64,000 bases of DNA from Novosphingobium sp. 9 (GCF_025340265.1 NZ_CP022707.1:496001-560000), one strand, 5' to 3'. Counted from the stretch's first letter, positions 8,710 to 18,119 are shown. The notes: generated by a model from the sequence alone, not told the origin. Numbers and translations are program-made.

Positions 8710-9195
8710 CTATATGTCCCGGACCAGCGTGACGAAAGCGTAAGCGGGACGCCCTCCGTCTGCCGGATGTTCTTCGCGCACGGCCTCGCGCCATTCGGGC
8801 GGCAAGGGCGGCACGACTGTGTCCCCCTCGTAGGCAGCGTGAATCTCGGTCAGTTCGACGCGGCCCGCTTGCGGCAGGAACAGCGCGAAGATCTCGGCGC
8901 CGCCGATGATGGCAATGTCGCCTTCTCCGGCCAGTGCCAGCGCAGATTCAGCCGTTGCGACCGGCTCCGCGCCTTCGGCCTGCCAAGTCGTATCGCGGGT
9001 CAGCACGATATGGCGACGGCCCGGCAGCGGCGACGGGAAACTCTCGAACGTCTTGCGGCCCATAATCATGGGCTTGCCCATGGTCAGCGCCTTGAAGTGC
9101 TTCAGGTCCGCCGGAAGCCGCCACGGCAGATCGCCATCGCGACCGATCACGCCGTTTTCGGCGCGCGCATAGATCAGGAAGAGCGTCTGGCTCAC
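8710..9195 (-). CDS. folA: Dihydrofolate reductase
   Basis: 161 residues, the standard size for chromosomal DHFR, which reduces dihydrofolate to tetrahydrofolate with NADPH. Recognisable elements are NGVIGRDGDLPWRLP with the Trp of the substrate loop, the NADPH-binding MGRKTFES, and the late IIGGAEIF motif. The usual acidic active-site residue is D in PADLKHF. It lies 14 bases downstream of purK and 12 bases upstream of ribF, so it is probably co-transcribed with both. Confidence 0.95.
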   Translation of the reverse strand: MSQTLFLIYARAENGVIGRDGDLPWRLPADLKHFKALTMGKPMIMGRKTFESFPSPLPGRRHIVLTRDTTWQAEGAEPVATAESALALAGEGDIAIIGGAEIFALFLPQAGRVELTEIHAAYEGDTVVPPLPPEWREAVREEHPADGGRPAYAFVTLVRDI

Positions 9196-9209
9196 GCGGG
9201 CTCCGGCCT

Positions 9210-10268
9210 TCAGTCCAGCACCAGCCGGGTCACGTGCCCCATCTTGCGACCGGGGCGCGCCGCTGCCTTGCCATAGAGGTGCAGATGGTTCGCCGGGTCG
9301 GACAGGATACCTGCCCAGTCATGCGCGTCGTCGCCGATCAGGTTGCGCATCACGGCACCGCGCGTGACCAGCCCCGGATCGCCGAGCGGCAGGCCGCAGA
9401 TCGCGCGGACGTGGTTCTCGAACTGGCACGAAAGCGCCCCCTCGATGGTCCAGTGCCCCGAATTGTGAACGCGCGGCGCCATCTCGTTGAACACCGGACC
9501 ATTCTCGGTCGCGAAGAATTCAAGCGTGAGGACACCCACATAATCGAGCGCTTCGGCCACCTTGGCAGCGAGAGCACGCGCTTCGGGAATCTGCCACAGG
9601 ATCTCCTGCGGCGTCGGCACCGTGCTGGTCGCCAGGATGCCCTGCTCGTGAACGTTGAGCGCCGATTCGTAGAATCGAACCTCGCCATTCGCTGCACGAC
9701 ACACGATCACCGAAAACTCGGCGAAGAAGGTGACGAAACCTTCGTAGATCAACGCCTGAACCGGCAGGTCGAGACCCTCGGCGTCGCCCGGCGACATGAT
9801 GCGCCATTGGCCCTTGCCGTCGTAGCCGTCACGCCGGGTCTTGAGGATGCCCGGTGCGCCGATCGCGGCAATCGCAGCCTTCAGGTCTTCGGGCGAATCG
9901 ACCGGCACGAACGGCGCGGGCGTACCGCCCAGTTCAGTGACGAAGCGCTTTTCCGACAGGCGATCCTGCGCGGTTTCCAGCGCTCGGGTATTCGGCAGCA
10001 GCGGCACATCGCCCAGCGCGGCGAGCGGCGCCACCGGAACGTTCTCGAACTCGTAAGTCACTACCGCACAATCCGCCGCGAACTTCGCCAGCGCCTCGGC
10101 ATCGTCCCATGCGGCGCAGGTGAACGCCGCGCTGACTTCGGCCGCGATGGAGTCGGGCTCGGGCGCATAGATGTGGCAGCGGTAGCCGAGACGGGCGGCA
10201 GCTATCGCGATCATCCGGCCAAGCTGGCCGCCGCCGAGAATGCCGATGGTTTCGCCGGGAGCAATCAT
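9210..10268 (-). CDS. purK: N5-carboxyaminoimidazole ribonucleotide synthase
   Basis: 352 residues with an ATP-grasp fold. It catalyses ATP- and bicarbonate-dependent carboxylation of AIR in purine synthesis, ahead of PurE. The N-terminus IGILGGGQLGRM is the classical PurK opening. Further signatures are KTRRDGYDGKGQ (ATP binding) and EMAPRVHNSGHWTIEGA (metal/phosphate site). It follows purE by 24 bases, the usual purE-purK pairing. Confidence 0.96.
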   Translation of the reverse strand: MIAPGETIGILGGGQLGRMIAIAAARLGYRCHIYAPEPDSIAAEVSAAFTCAAWDDAEALAKFAADCAVVTYEFENVPVAPLAALGDVPLLPNTRALETAQDRLSEKRFVTELGGTPAPFVPVDSPEDLKAAIAAIGAPGILKTRRDGYDGKGQWRIMSPGDAEGLDLPVQALIYEGFVTFFAEFSVIVCRAANGEVRFYESALNVHEQGILATSTVPTPQEILWQIPEARALAAKVAEALDYVGVLTLEFFATENGPVFNEMAPRVHNSGHWTIEGALSCQFENHVRAICGLPLGDPGLVTRGAVMRNLIGDDAHDWAGILSDPANHLHLYGKAAARPGRKMGHVTRLVLD

Positions 10269-10292
10269 GTCAGGTTCGAGGCGCTTTTCAGA

Positions 10293-10783
10293 TCAGGAGG
10301 GACGCTGGGCGACGCTGGCGGTCTGCTCTTCGCGAAACGCCTTCAGGCGCTCCGCCAGATCGGCATCGCTGGTCGCAAGGATGGCGGCGGCGAGCAGACC
10401 GGCATTGGCCGCCCCCGCTTCGCCGATCGCCAGCGTGCCGACAGGAATGCCCGCAGGCATCTGGACAATCGAGAGCAAGCTGTCCTGACCGGACAGCGCC
10501 TTGCTCTGCACCGGCACGCCCAGCACCGGCAGGTGCGTCATCGCTGCGACCATGCCCGGCAGGTGCGCCGCGCCGCCGGCACCGGCGATGATGACCTTGA
10601 AGCCTTCTGCCTCGGCGCCTTTGGCGAACTCGACCAGACGGTCGGGCGTGCGGTGGGCCGAGACGATGCGCGCGTCATAGGCGATGCCAAGCCCATCGAG
10701 CATGTGGGCCGCACGCTGCATCGTCGGCCAGTCCGACTGGCTGCCCATGATGATGGCAACCGGGGGACAACGGGAGTGGTCAC
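10293..10783 (-). CDS. purE: N5-carboxyaminoimidazole ribonucleotide mutase (one-base frameshift near the start)
   Basis: The body of PurE is clear: [26 protein letters not shown] and PVQSKAL. It converts N5-CAIR to 4-carboxy-AIR. The only in-frame ATG (10748) begins at MGSQSDW and would delete the first beta strand. The upstream codons do encode PPVAII immediately before it, but no start codon exists in that frame. A GTG at 10783, five bases after the gpmA stop and ten bases after a GGAG ribosome-binding site, is in the other frame. One extra C in the C5 run (10762-10766) would join them, giving [17 protein letters not shown] therefore take GTG 10783 as the true start. The gene overlaps no neighbour. 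Confidence 0.88.
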
Positions 10784-10787
10784 GAGA

Positions 10788-11474
10788 TCAACGCTCCGAG
10801 AGATAGTAGCGGTCGAGCACGGCCAGATCGCTGTCGAGGTCGTAGACGATCGGCTGGCCGGTCGGGATTTCAAGACCGGTGATCTCGTCGTCCGAGATTC
10901 CCGAAAGGTGCTTCACCAGCGCGCGCAACGAATTGCCGTGCGCCGCGACCAGCACCGTAGCGCCTGCCTTCAGGTGCGGCACGATCGAGCCTTCGTAATA
11001 GGGCAGAACGCGCGCGATGGTGTCCTTGAGGCTCTCGGTCATCGGCACGTCGATGCCTTCGTAGCGCGGATCGGTGGAAAGATCGAAGGTGCTGCCCGCT
11101 TCCATGACCGGCGGAGGCGTGTCGAAGCTGCGGCGCCAGATCTTGACCTGCTCGTCGCCGTGCTTGGCGGCGGTTTCGGCCTTGTCGAGGCCGGTCAGCC
11201 CGCCGTAGTGACGCTCGTTCAGGCGCCAGTCCTTGGTTTCCGGAATCCACAGCAGACCGGCCGCTTCCAGCGCCAGATGCAGCGTCTTGATCGCGCGGGT
11301 CTGCAGCGAGGTGAACGCCACCGTCGGCGCGATGCCCTTTGCTTTGAGCAGTTCACCCGCCGCGCGGGCTTCCGCCTCGCCCTTTTCCGTAAGGTCAACA
11401 TCCCACCAGCCGGTGAAGCGGTTCTCGAGGTTCCACTGGCTCTGGCCGTGGCGAACGAGGATCAGGCGTGGCAA
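10788..11474 (-). CDS. gpmA: 2,3-bisphosphoglycerate-dependent phosphoglycerate mutase
   Basis: 228 residues of the histidine phosphatase superfamily. It interconverts 3- and 2-phosphoglycerate in glycolysis. The catalytic phosphohistidine lies in [10 protein letters not shown]. Other signatures are [27 protein letters not shown] and the second histidine in [15 protein letters not shown]. It is the first gene of the minus-strand operon that runs on to the DUF3035 gene; purE follows within a few bases. Confidence 0.95.
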   Translation of the reverse strand: MPRLILVRHGQSQWNLENRFTGWWDVDLTEKGEAEARAAGELLKAKGIAPTVAFTSLQTRAIKTLHLALEAAGLLWIPETKDWRLNERHYGGLTGLDKAETAAKHGDEQVKIWRRSFDTPPPVMEAGSTFDLSTDPRYEGIDVPMTESLKDTIARVLPYYEGSIVPHLKAGATVLVAAHGNSLRALVKHLSGISDDEITGLEIPTGQPIVYDLDSDLAVLDRYYLSER

Positions 11475-11585
11475 GGCGACGGACTCCTGCAGATTGGGCC
11501 GCGCGATGTCCCGATGGAGGCGCGCGGGACGGTCAATGGTACGTTGCCGACGCGAGGAAACCGCGCCGAGCGACAGGCCCTAGCT

Positions 11586-11804
11586 TTAGACGACCGGTTT
11601 GGAAAGAGCGCCCGATTCGCTTTGTTCGGCGCCCTGTGTCGCACCAGACGCATCGCCCGATGCCGGTTCGACCTGCAAGGCGCGCGCCTGCACCTTGCGA
11701 CGGCGAAGATTTTCGCGAAGCTTGGCGGCAAGGCGATCCTCGCGGCTTTCCGGCACGCGCGTCGATCTTGAGAGGGGTTCGTGAGCGGGGTTTTCATCGG
11801 TCAT
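11586..11804 (-). CDS. Small conserved hypothetical protein
   Basis: 72 residues, hydrophilic, with a basic middle (RLAAKLRENLRRRK) predicted helical and an acidic, Ser/Gly-rich tail. The ATG at 11804 starts MTDENPAH; longer readings would extend through the tRNA gene and are rejected. I recall similar RLAAKLRENL-type small proteins in sphingomonads but know no function. It lies between gpmA and tRNA-Thr, 112 bases upstream of gpmA on the same strand, so it may be co-transcribed with it. Confidence 0.55.
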   Translation of the reverse strand: MTDENPAHEPLSRSTRVPESREDRLAAKLRENLRRRKVQARALQVEPASGDASGATQGAEQSESGALSKPVV

Positions 11805-11918
11805 GGCCTGCCCGATGTGGCGCGATGCAAAACAATGTGCAACCCGCGCTTGACAATCCTCTCCGACGCAGACATTAGCGCGCCCCTGTCCCGGGCACCA
11901 AACGGTCCCCCGCCGGAC

Positions 11919-11993
11919 GCTGCTGTAGCTCAGTGGTAGAGCGCACCCTTGGTAAGGGTGAGGTCGGGAGTTCAATCCTCCCCAGCAGCACCA
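11919..11993 (+). tRNA. tRNA-Thr (anticodon GGT)
   Basis: A complete 75-base cloverleaf with encoded CCA. The acceptor stem GCTGCTG pairs with CAGCAGC. The D-arm is TAGCTCAGTGGTAGAGC, the anticodon stem-loop is CACCCTTGGTAAGGGTG with anticodon GGT, and the T-arm contains GTTCAATC. The discriminator base is A. It reads ACC and ACT threonine codons. Confidence 0.97.
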
Positions 11994-12339
11994 TCTCTCT
12001 TCCAAACTTGGTGATTTGTAACGGTCAGGTGTTTTGCGCCTGAGCGGATCTTGTTGCGTGCAACCGAAGTTGCGCACGATTTCATGACATATTATCAACG
12101 TCGCAACAGGGCACCTTCGCGCCAATCAAGGCGGATGACGCCCTCTTCATTTTCCCGACATACACAAAAATGCACCGAAATTACGCAGATTTCCGAGGGA
12201 AAACGCCGTGACGGCAGGTTGATAGCCGATGCTGTTGCGCACTTGCATCGTCATTGAATTGACATCAAAGTCGCGATTTACCGTCACATATTACACCTAA
12301 GGCGCCCCCAATCGCATTGTTGCAACAGGGGCTGCAAGC
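11994..12339. other. Intergenic region upstream of a TonB-dependent receptor
   Basis: 346 bases, clearly more AT-rich than the flanking genes, so probably the receptor's promoter and leader. I see a weak hairpin (TCAGGTG 12025-12031 with CGCCTGA 12037-12043) without a T tract, and a TTGACA at 12259-12264 with no well-spaced -10. No convincing PHO box (two CTGTCAT-like repeats) was found, although the phytase downstream would make one plausible. No gene is apparent. Confidence 0.5.
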
Positions 12340-15126
12340 ATGAAAACCTCTCTCCGCCTTCTCGCAGGCCTGATGGCCAGCGCATCGTTCGCCACTATCG
12401 CTCATGCCGGAGAGGTGGCGGGCAGCATCGCCGATTCGACTGGCACCCGTCCGCTGGAGGCCGCGACCGTTCGCATCGTCGAGCTCGACCGCTCGGCCCA
12501 GACCGACCGCGCCGGTCATTTCATTTTCGGTGAGGTTCCGGCCGGCACGTACACGCTGCAAGCCACTTACGTGGGTGCCGAGCCAGTCACCCGCACGATC
12601 ACCGTTCCGCAGACCGGCAAGGTGGACGCCAGCCTGTCGCTCACCGGCATCGGCAATGCAGACATCCTCGTCGTCGGTCAGGCTGCCACGCAGGCAAGCT
12701 CGCTGTCCCGCAAGAAGGCCGCGGACGGCGTGTCCGATGTGCTCACCCGCGATGCCGTCGGCGAATTCCCCGACCAGAACGTGGCCGAATCGCTGCGCCG
12801 ACTGCCCGGCGTCAATATTCTCAACGACCAGGGCGAAGGCCGCTTCGTCTCGATCCGTGGCCTCGATCCCAGCCTGAACTCGACCTCGCTGAACGGCGTG
12901 CGGGTTCCCGCTCCCGAATCGGACGTGCGCTCGGTCGCACTCGACGTGGTGTCTTCGGACACCATCGAATCGATCGAGGTGAAGAAGTCGCTCACCCCTG
13001 ACATGGACGCAGACGCCATCGGCGGCTCGGTCGAGATCAAGACTGTCAGCGCTTTCGACCGCAAGAAGGACACATATTCGGTCAATCTTGAGGGCAGCTA
13101 CAACGATTATTCGGGCAAGATCACGCCCAAGGGCAGCCTCGACTTCACCAAGAAGCTGGGCGACAATTTCGGCGTCGCGGGGTCGATCAGCTACTACAAG
13201 CGCAAGTTCGAGACCGACAACATCGAGGCCGACAACTGGGACGTCAGCGACGATGGCGTCGCCTACAGCCCGACCATCGAATATCGCGATTACGACGTGG
13301 AGCGCACGCGCATCAACGGCGCGCTCTCGTTCGACTGGCGGGCCAGCGACACCACCAAGGTTTATCTGCGCGGAAACTGGGCGCAGTTCGACGATCACGA
13401 GTATCGCCGCCGCACCACCTTCGATTTCGACGAAGCGCCCAGCAGCGGCACCGCCACTTCGGCTACCTTCGACGATGCAGATGGCGAGATCACCGTCCAG
13501 CGCGACCTCAAGGACCGCTTCGAGCGGCAGCGTATCCAGTCCTACGTGCTGGGTGGGGACACCGATACAGGCGTCTGGACCTTCAAATGGCTCGCCAGCT
13601 ACAGCAAGTCGAGCGAGGAAGAACACGGCTCGATCGACCCGATCCGGTTCGAGAGCAAGTTCGAGGATGACGGCGTCGCCGTGAACTGGGACTACGCCAA
13701 CCGCCGCATCCCGACGTACACGCTCACCAGCGGCGCGGACGAGGTCAACAACGCCGCGAACTACACCTTCGACAAGACCGATGTCACCACGCTGTCGGAC
13801 AGTCAGGATCGCGAATACGCGCTGAAGGCCGACCTTGGCCGCACGTTTGCGACCGACAAGGGGGACTTCACCATCCAGATCGGTGCCAAGCAGCGCTGGC
13901 GCAAGAAGTCCTACGATGCGACCATCACCACCTATGAGGCTGGCGATGTCGATTACACCATGGAGGACTACCTCGGCACGCAGACCTATCGCCTGAACGG
14001 CATCAGCCTCGGTCCGGTTCTGGCAAAGTCCGCCGGTCGCGACTTCATGGCAGCTTACGGCGATACGCTGGAAATCGACGAATATGGTTCGACCGTCGAT
14101 TCCAATTCGAGCGATTACAGCGCGGTCGAGAACATCACCGCCGCCTATGCCCTCGCCCGCTGGGACTCCGACGCCCTTCGCGTCATCGGCGGACTGCGCA
14201 TGGAGCGCACCCACAACGAACTGACCGGCAACCTCGTCACCGATGACGACAGCTACGATCTGCCGCCGATCGAACAGGTCCGCTATTCGCGCAACTACAC
14301 CAACTGGCTGCCCAGCCTGACAATTCGCTATTCGCCGCAGGGCAACGTCGTCGCGCGTCTGGCGGGCTACAAGAGCCTGATGCGTCCGAACCTTTCGGAC
14401 CTGGCTCCGCGCTATACGGTCAACGAGGATCGCGAAGCCGAATTCGGCAATCCCTACCTCAAGCCCTATCAGGCGTGGAACCTCGATGCAGGCATCGAAT
14501 GGTACTTCACCGGCAACGGCGCGCTGACCTTCTCGGGCTTCTACAAGTCGATCGATGACTACATCGTCACTCGCTACTACACCGGTGACGAAGCCGTGGT
14601 CGATGGCGTGAGCTATGAGGAACTCCGCATCCCGGAGAACGCCAGCAAGGCCACCGTCGCAGGCTTCGAGGCCAGCTACAGCCAGGCTTATACGATGCTT
14701 CCGGCCCCGTTCGATGGCCTGCTGACCCAGCTGAACTACACATACACCTACTCGAAGGGCACGCTGTTCGACGATGATGGTGTGGCGCGCAACATCACCC
14801 TGCCCTCGTCGGCCCGCAACACCTTCAACGTCGTGCTCGGCTACGACAAGGGGCCGCTCGACCTGCGTCTGGCCGGCACCTATCGCGACAAGTACCTCGA
14901 CGAGGTGGGCGACAGCGCCGAGGAAGACCGCATGGTCGACAATCACTTCCAGCTCGATTTCTCGGGCAAGATCGAAGTGACCAAGGGCGTGCGCCTGACC
15001 TTCGACGTCATCAACATCAACAACGCCAAATACTTCGCCTACCAGAACTATGCAGGCGGCCAGCGCCTGCTGCAGTTCGAGAAGTACGGCCCGACCTACA
15101 AGGTCGGCGTGCGGGCGACGTTCTAA
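12340..15126 (+). CDS. TonB-dependent receptor with N-terminal carboxypeptidase-regulatory-like domain
   Basis: 928 residues. A Sec signal peptide (MKTSLRLL... ending IAHA) is followed by a carboxypeptidase-regulatory-like beta-sandwich (about 25-105, with GTYTLQATYVGAE). Next come the plug domain (about 120-235: VGEFPDQNVAESLRRLPGV, then RFVSIRGLD) and a 22-strand barrel ending in the aromatic VGVRATF. It imports a ligand across the outer membrane using TonB/ExbBD energy. A phytase lipoprotein starts 55 bases downstream on the same strand, so the ligand may be a phytate-related or phosphate-rich compound. That is contextual inference. Confidence 0.93.
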   Translation: MKTSLRLLAGLMASASFATIAHAGEVAGSIADSTGTRPLEAATVRIVELDRSAQTDRAGHFIFGEVPAGTYTLQATYVGAEPVTRTITVPQTGKVDASLSLTGIGNADILVVGQAATQASSLSRKKAADGVSDVLTRDAVGEFPDQNVAESLRRLPGVNILNDQGEGRFVSIRGLDPSLNSTSLNGVRVPAPESDVRSVALDVVSSDTIESIEVKKSLTPDMDADAIGGSVEIKTVSAFDRKKDTYSVNLEGSYNDYSGKITPKGSLDFTKKLGDNFGVAGSISYYKRKFETDNIEADNWDVSDDGVAYSPTIEYRDYDVERTRINGALSFDWRASDTTKVYLRGNWAQFDDHEYRRRTTFDFDEAPSSGTATSATFDDADGEITVQRDLKDRFERQRIQSYVLGGDTDTGVWTFKWLASYSKSSEEEHGSIDPIRFESKFEDDGVAVNWDYANRRIPTYTLTSGADEVNNAANYTFDKTDVTTLSDSQDREYALKADLGRTFATDKGDFTIQIGAKQRWRKKSYDATITTYEAGDVDYTMEDYLGTQTYRLNGISLGPVLAKSAGRDFMAAYGDTLEIDEYGSTVDSNSSDYSAVENITAAYALARWDSDALRVIGGLRMERTHNELTGNLVTDDDSYDLPPIEQVRYSRNYTNWLPSLTIRYSPQGNVVARLAGYKSLMRPNLSDLAPRYTVNEDREAEFGNPYLKPYQAWNLDAGIEWYFTGNGALTFSGFYKSIDDYIVTRYYTGDEAVVDGVSYEELRIPENASKATVAGFEASYSQAYTMLPAPFDGLLTQLNYTYTYSKGTLFDDDGVARNITLPSSARNTFNVVLGYDKGPLDLRLAGTYRDKYLDEVGDSAEEDRMVDNHFQLDFSGKIEVTKGVRLTFDVININNAKYFAYQNYAGGQRLLQFEKYGPTYKVGVRATF

Positions 15127-15180
15127 TGAAGGCGCCTCTCGCGATGATCGCCGGAGGTCTGAAGCAGGGGGTCGGGAGCA

Positions 15181-16245
15181 ATGCTCCCGGCCCTTCTTCC
15201 TGCCGTCCTCCTGCTTGGCGGTTGCGCCACGACCGGGGCGCTCCCCGCCCCCCGCTATCCTGCGGCAGACGTGGCAGCGACGATAGAGACCCGCCCCGTA
15301 GGCACCCCCAACGCCGATGCCGCAGACGATCCTGCAATCTGGCGCAACCCGACCGATCCGGCGAAAAGCCTGATCCTCGGCACGGACAAGAAAGCGGGCC
15401 TTTACGTCTACGGCCTCGACGGTGCGGTCCATGACTTCATCGCGGCCGGTGCGCTGAACAACGTCGATCTGCGCACCGTGCGTCGCGCCGATGGCTCGAA
15501 CCTGATTCTGGCCGCCGCCAGCGACCGCACGGATAAGGCCAACCCGCGCGTCGCGCTGTTTGCGCTGGATGGTCTCCGCGCGAAACTGACCGCACTTGGC
15601 AGCGAGCCCTTCCTTCCGGCCAGCCGTGCGCCCGCAGAAGCCTATGGTTTCTGCATGGGCAGCGCCTTGGCACCAGACGAGCTGGCTCGTGTTTATGTCG
15701 TTCTGAAAAGCGGTGAAGTTGCCGAAAGCCGTCTGGTCGAGAAGGCCGGGCGGATCGTTCCGGAATACCTGCGCAGCGTGAAGGTGGCCACGCAATCCGA
15801 AGGCTGCGTGATCGACGATACCACGCACACCCTTTACCTCGCCGAAGAGGATGTGGGCATCTGGCAAGTCGATCTGAGCGCCAATACGCTTGCACCCACG
15901 GCTTTCGCACGGGTCGGACCGGCGGACGGACTGGTTGCAGATGTGGAAGGTCTCGCCATCGTCCACGAGGGCGCGCAAACATGGCTGCTGGCCTCCAGTC
16001 AGGGCGATAACGCCTACGCGGTGTTCGATGCAAAGACCGGCCACCTCGCCGGTCGCTTCCGGGTGAACGGTGGACCAATCGACGGCACCAGCGATACGGA
16101 CGGTATCGAGGCCATGACCGGGGATTTCGGCCCCGGATTTCCCGGCGGCGTGTTCGTAGCACAGGACGGTGACAATGCACCCGATGCGCAGAATTTCAAG
16201 CTGGTGCCCTGGCGCTCAATCACCACCGCTCTCAAGCTGGACTGA
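15181..16245 (+). CDS. Beta-propeller phytase (3-phytase), lipoprotein
   Basis: 354 residues. A short lipoprotein signal with lipobox LLGGC (Cys15) is followed by a six-bladed propeller typical of BPP phytases. Conserved pieces include DDPAIW near the N-terminus, GTDKKAGLYVY, NNVDLR, SEGCVIDD, YLAEEDVGIW, ADVEGLA, SSQGDNAY and SDTDGIEA. Several acidic residues there bind the calcium ions needed for activity. It would release phosphate from phytate at the cell surface or in the periplasm. ATG at 15181 is forced by an in-frame stop at 15160; the signal lacks the usual Lys/Arg, which is odd. It probably forms a transcription unit with the upstream receptor. Confidence 0.9.
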   Translation: MLPALLPAVLLLGGCATTGALPAPRYPAADVAATIETRPVGTPNADAADDPAIWRNPTDPAKSLILGTDKKAGLYVYGLDGAVHDFIAAGALNNVDLRTVRRADGSNLILAAASDRTDKANPRVALFALDGLRAKLTALGSEPFLPASRAPAEAYGFCMGSALAPDELARVYVVLKSGEVAESRLVEKAGRIVPEYLRSVKVATQSEGCVIDDTTHTLYLAEEDVGIWQVDLSANTLAPTAFARVGPADGLVADVEGLAIVHEGAQTWLLASSQGDNAYAVFDAKTGHLAGRFRVNGGPIDGTSDTDGIEAMTGDFGPGFPGGVFVAQDGDNAPDAQNFKLVPWRSITTALKLD

Positions 16246-16331
16246 GGCGCTGGCGCTGTGAACGTCTCACAATTGAGCACAGCGATTCGATGCTATAAAA
16301 GCGCATCTACGGGCATCCGGGGGGACTTGCG

Positions 16332-16964
16332 TTGAGAATGGGATCGCTGGGACTATCGCTGGCCCTTATCACGCTGTGCCCTACTTCGGCGCAGGCCGAC
16401 GTGATGCAGGTCGGTCCCGCAGGCTATACCTGGATCGCCGGAGCCCCGTCCGGCACGGCTGGGACGCCAATCGATCAGGACGGCAACGGCATCGCCGAAG
16501 TGGACGATAACCTCAATTTCGTAGACGAGGTTCCGCTCAACACGGAATCTCTGACCATCGCTGGCGATCCGGTCGGCCCGGCGCGCTGGCATCAGCGCAT
16601 TGCCCAACTCGCCGCCAAGTACGACATCAGCCCCAGCCTTCTGGAAGCCGTCGTCTGGCAGGAAAGCCGCTGGAACGAGAGCGCCATCTCCCGTGTCGGC
16701 GCACGCGGGCTTGCCCAGTTGATGCCCAGCACCGCGCGGCAAATGGGCATCGATGCGAGCGATCCTGCGGCCAACCTCGAAGGCGGTGCGCGCTATCTTC
16801 GCCTTCAGCTCGATCGCTTTCACGGCGACGTCGAGAAGGCATTGGCGGCCTACAACGCCGGGCCGGGGCGGGTTCAACAGGCTGGCGGCGTACCGAACAT
16901 CGCCGAAACCCGTGCCTATGTTGCCGCAATCATGGGCCGCCTGTCTTCTCCGGTTCGACAATAG
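16332..16964 (+). CDS. Lytic transglycosylase, SLT domain (GH23)
   Basis: 210 residues. A signal peptide (cleaved near SAQA) precedes a linker of about 60 residues and a C-terminal SLT domain (about 85-205). The domain shows LLEAVVWQESRWNESA with the catalytic Glu of QESRW, then GARGLAQLMPSTA, NLEGGARYL and AAYNAGPGRV. It cleaves peptidoglycan glycan strands with formation of 1,6-anhydro-muramyl ends in the periplasm. A TTG at 16332 is taken as start because a G6 ribosome-binding tract ends eight bases upstream and it supplies the signal's Arg; ATG at 16338 is the alternative. No conjugation or secretion genes are near, so it may act in general wall turnover. Confidence 0.85.
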   Translation: MRMGSLGLSLALITLCPTSAQADVMQVGPAGYTWIAGAPSGTAGTPIDQDGNGIAEVDDNLNFVDEVPLNTESLTIAGDPVGPARWHQRIAQLAAKYDISPSLLEAVVWQESRWNESAISRVGARGLAQLMPSTARQMGIDASDPAANLEGGARYLRLQLDRFHGDVEKALAAYNAGPGRVQQAGGVPNIAETRAYVAAIMGRLSSPVRQ

Positions 16965-17241
16965 CTCACAGGGCTATCGCGAACCATTCTCAAGTCGTAT
17001 TTTACCCCTCGAAAGCAAATGTATCGGTCGCGCAAGCGCACAGTCGCTTGCCCTGCGGCGCGAGTTCGGCCAAGGGACACTGCGATAAAGTCCGGGCTTG
17101 AACCCGGCTCCGTTCGTGCGGCGCGGCATTTTTCCAGCCTTGCGCCCGTCCGGACGATCACCGCATCCTGCCAGTGCTTCACGCATCGGCCGGATGAGGA
17201 TGAAACGCTGCCCCCGCGATTTTTCTGAGGAATGGTTTGTC

Positions 17242-18066
17242 ATGAGTGAACAGCAGGAGACCGCAGCCGTCACCGGTCTCGAACCCACCACCGCGCTGTC
17301 GGTCGAAGAAGTGCTTTCGGTCACGCACTGGAACGAGCATCTCTTCAGCTTCAAGATTTCGCGTCCGGCCTCGTTCCGTTTCCGCTCGGGCGAGTTCGTG
17401 ATGATCGGCCTGCCCGGCGAAGGTGGAAAGAAGCCCCTGCTGCGCGCCTATTCGATCGCCAGCCCTGCCTGGGCCGAGGAACTGGAGTTCCTCTCGATCA
17501 AGGTCGAGGACGGCCCGCTGACCTCGCGCCTGCAGAAAATCCAGCCGGGCGACCAGATGTACCTCGGCCGCAAGCCCACCGGCACGCTCGTCACCGACGC
17601 CCTGCTACCGGGCAAGCGCCTGTTCATGCTCGGCACCGGCACGGGTCTGGCGCCGTGGATGTCGCTGGCGCGCGATCCGGACGTGTACGAATACTTCGAG
17701 CAGGTGGTGATCGTTCACTGCGTGCGCCGCGTCAGCGACCTTGCCTATCGCGAAGATCTGGAAGGTCGCCTTGCCGAAGACCCGCTGGTCAGCGAGGAAG
17801 CTGCCCAGCAGCTTCGCTACGTGCCCACCGTCACGCGTGAGGAGTTCCACACCTCGGGCCGTATCGGCGCTCTGATCGAGAGCGGTCGCCTGTTCGAGGG
17901 ACTCGACGGCGAAGCGAAACTCGATCCCGCGACCGACCGCATCATGCTGTGCGGCAGCATGGACATGATTCGCGACCTCTCCGCCGATCTGGAAAAGATG
18001 GGCTTTGTCGAGGGATCCAACGCCAAGCCCGGCGATTTCGTGATCGAGCGCGCCTTCGTCGGCTGA
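17242..18066 (+). CDS. fpr: Ferredoxin--NADP reductase
   Basis: 274 residues, a cytoplasmic FAD/NADP oxidoreductase that shuttles electrons between NADPH and ferredoxin or flavodoxin. The FAD-binding motif is LRAYSIASP (about 70-78), the pyrophosphate/NADP loop is MLGTGTGLAPW, and the nicotinamide-site motif LCGSMDMI is followed by a C-terminus ending IERAFVG. The ATG at 17242 is chosen because GAGGAA lies nine bases upstream; longer N-terminal readings are not conserved-looking. The gene is single, with its own terminator. Confidence 0.93.
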   Translation: MSEQQETAAVTGLEPTTALSVEEVLSVTHWNEHLFSFKISRPASFRFRSGEFVMIGLPGEGGKKPLLRAYSIASPAWAEELEFLSIKVEDGPLTSRLQKIQPGDQMYLGRKPTGTLVTDALLPGKRLFMLGTGTGLAPWMSLARDPDVYEYFEQVVIVHCVRRVSDLAYREDLEGRLAEDPLVSEEAAQQLRYVPTVTREEFHTSGRIGALIESGRLFEGLDGEAKLDPATDRIMLCGSMDMIRDLSADLEKMGFVEGSNAKPGDFVIERAFVG

Positions 18067-18088
18067 TCGGAACTGTCGAAAATTCGGG

Positions 18089-18119
18089 AAACGGGCTCGC
18101 GATTGCGGGCCCGTTTTTT
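18089..18119 (+). terminator. Rho-independent terminator after fpr
   Basis: Stem AACGGGC / GCCCGTT with a 12-base loop, followed by six T residues, 20-50 bases beyond the fpr stop codon. Confidence 0.88.

Noticed and set aside
11586..12125. A longer minus-strand reading of 179 codons covering the small protein and the tRNA gene.
   Set aside because: Its N-terminal part is the complement of tRNA-Thr and AT-rich intergenic sequence; the internal ATG at 11804 is the sensible start.
15126..15434. ATG directly after the TonB receptor stop as an alternative phytase start or a small gene.
   Set aside because: It is in a different frame from the phytase, would need an extra base rather than the missing base seen elsewhere, and encodes no recognisable protein.
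12265..16044. A very long open frame (about 1,259 codons) on the minus strand.
   Set aside because: It is antisense to the TonB receptor and phytase, whose motifs are unmistakable; long antisense frames are common in GC-rich genes.
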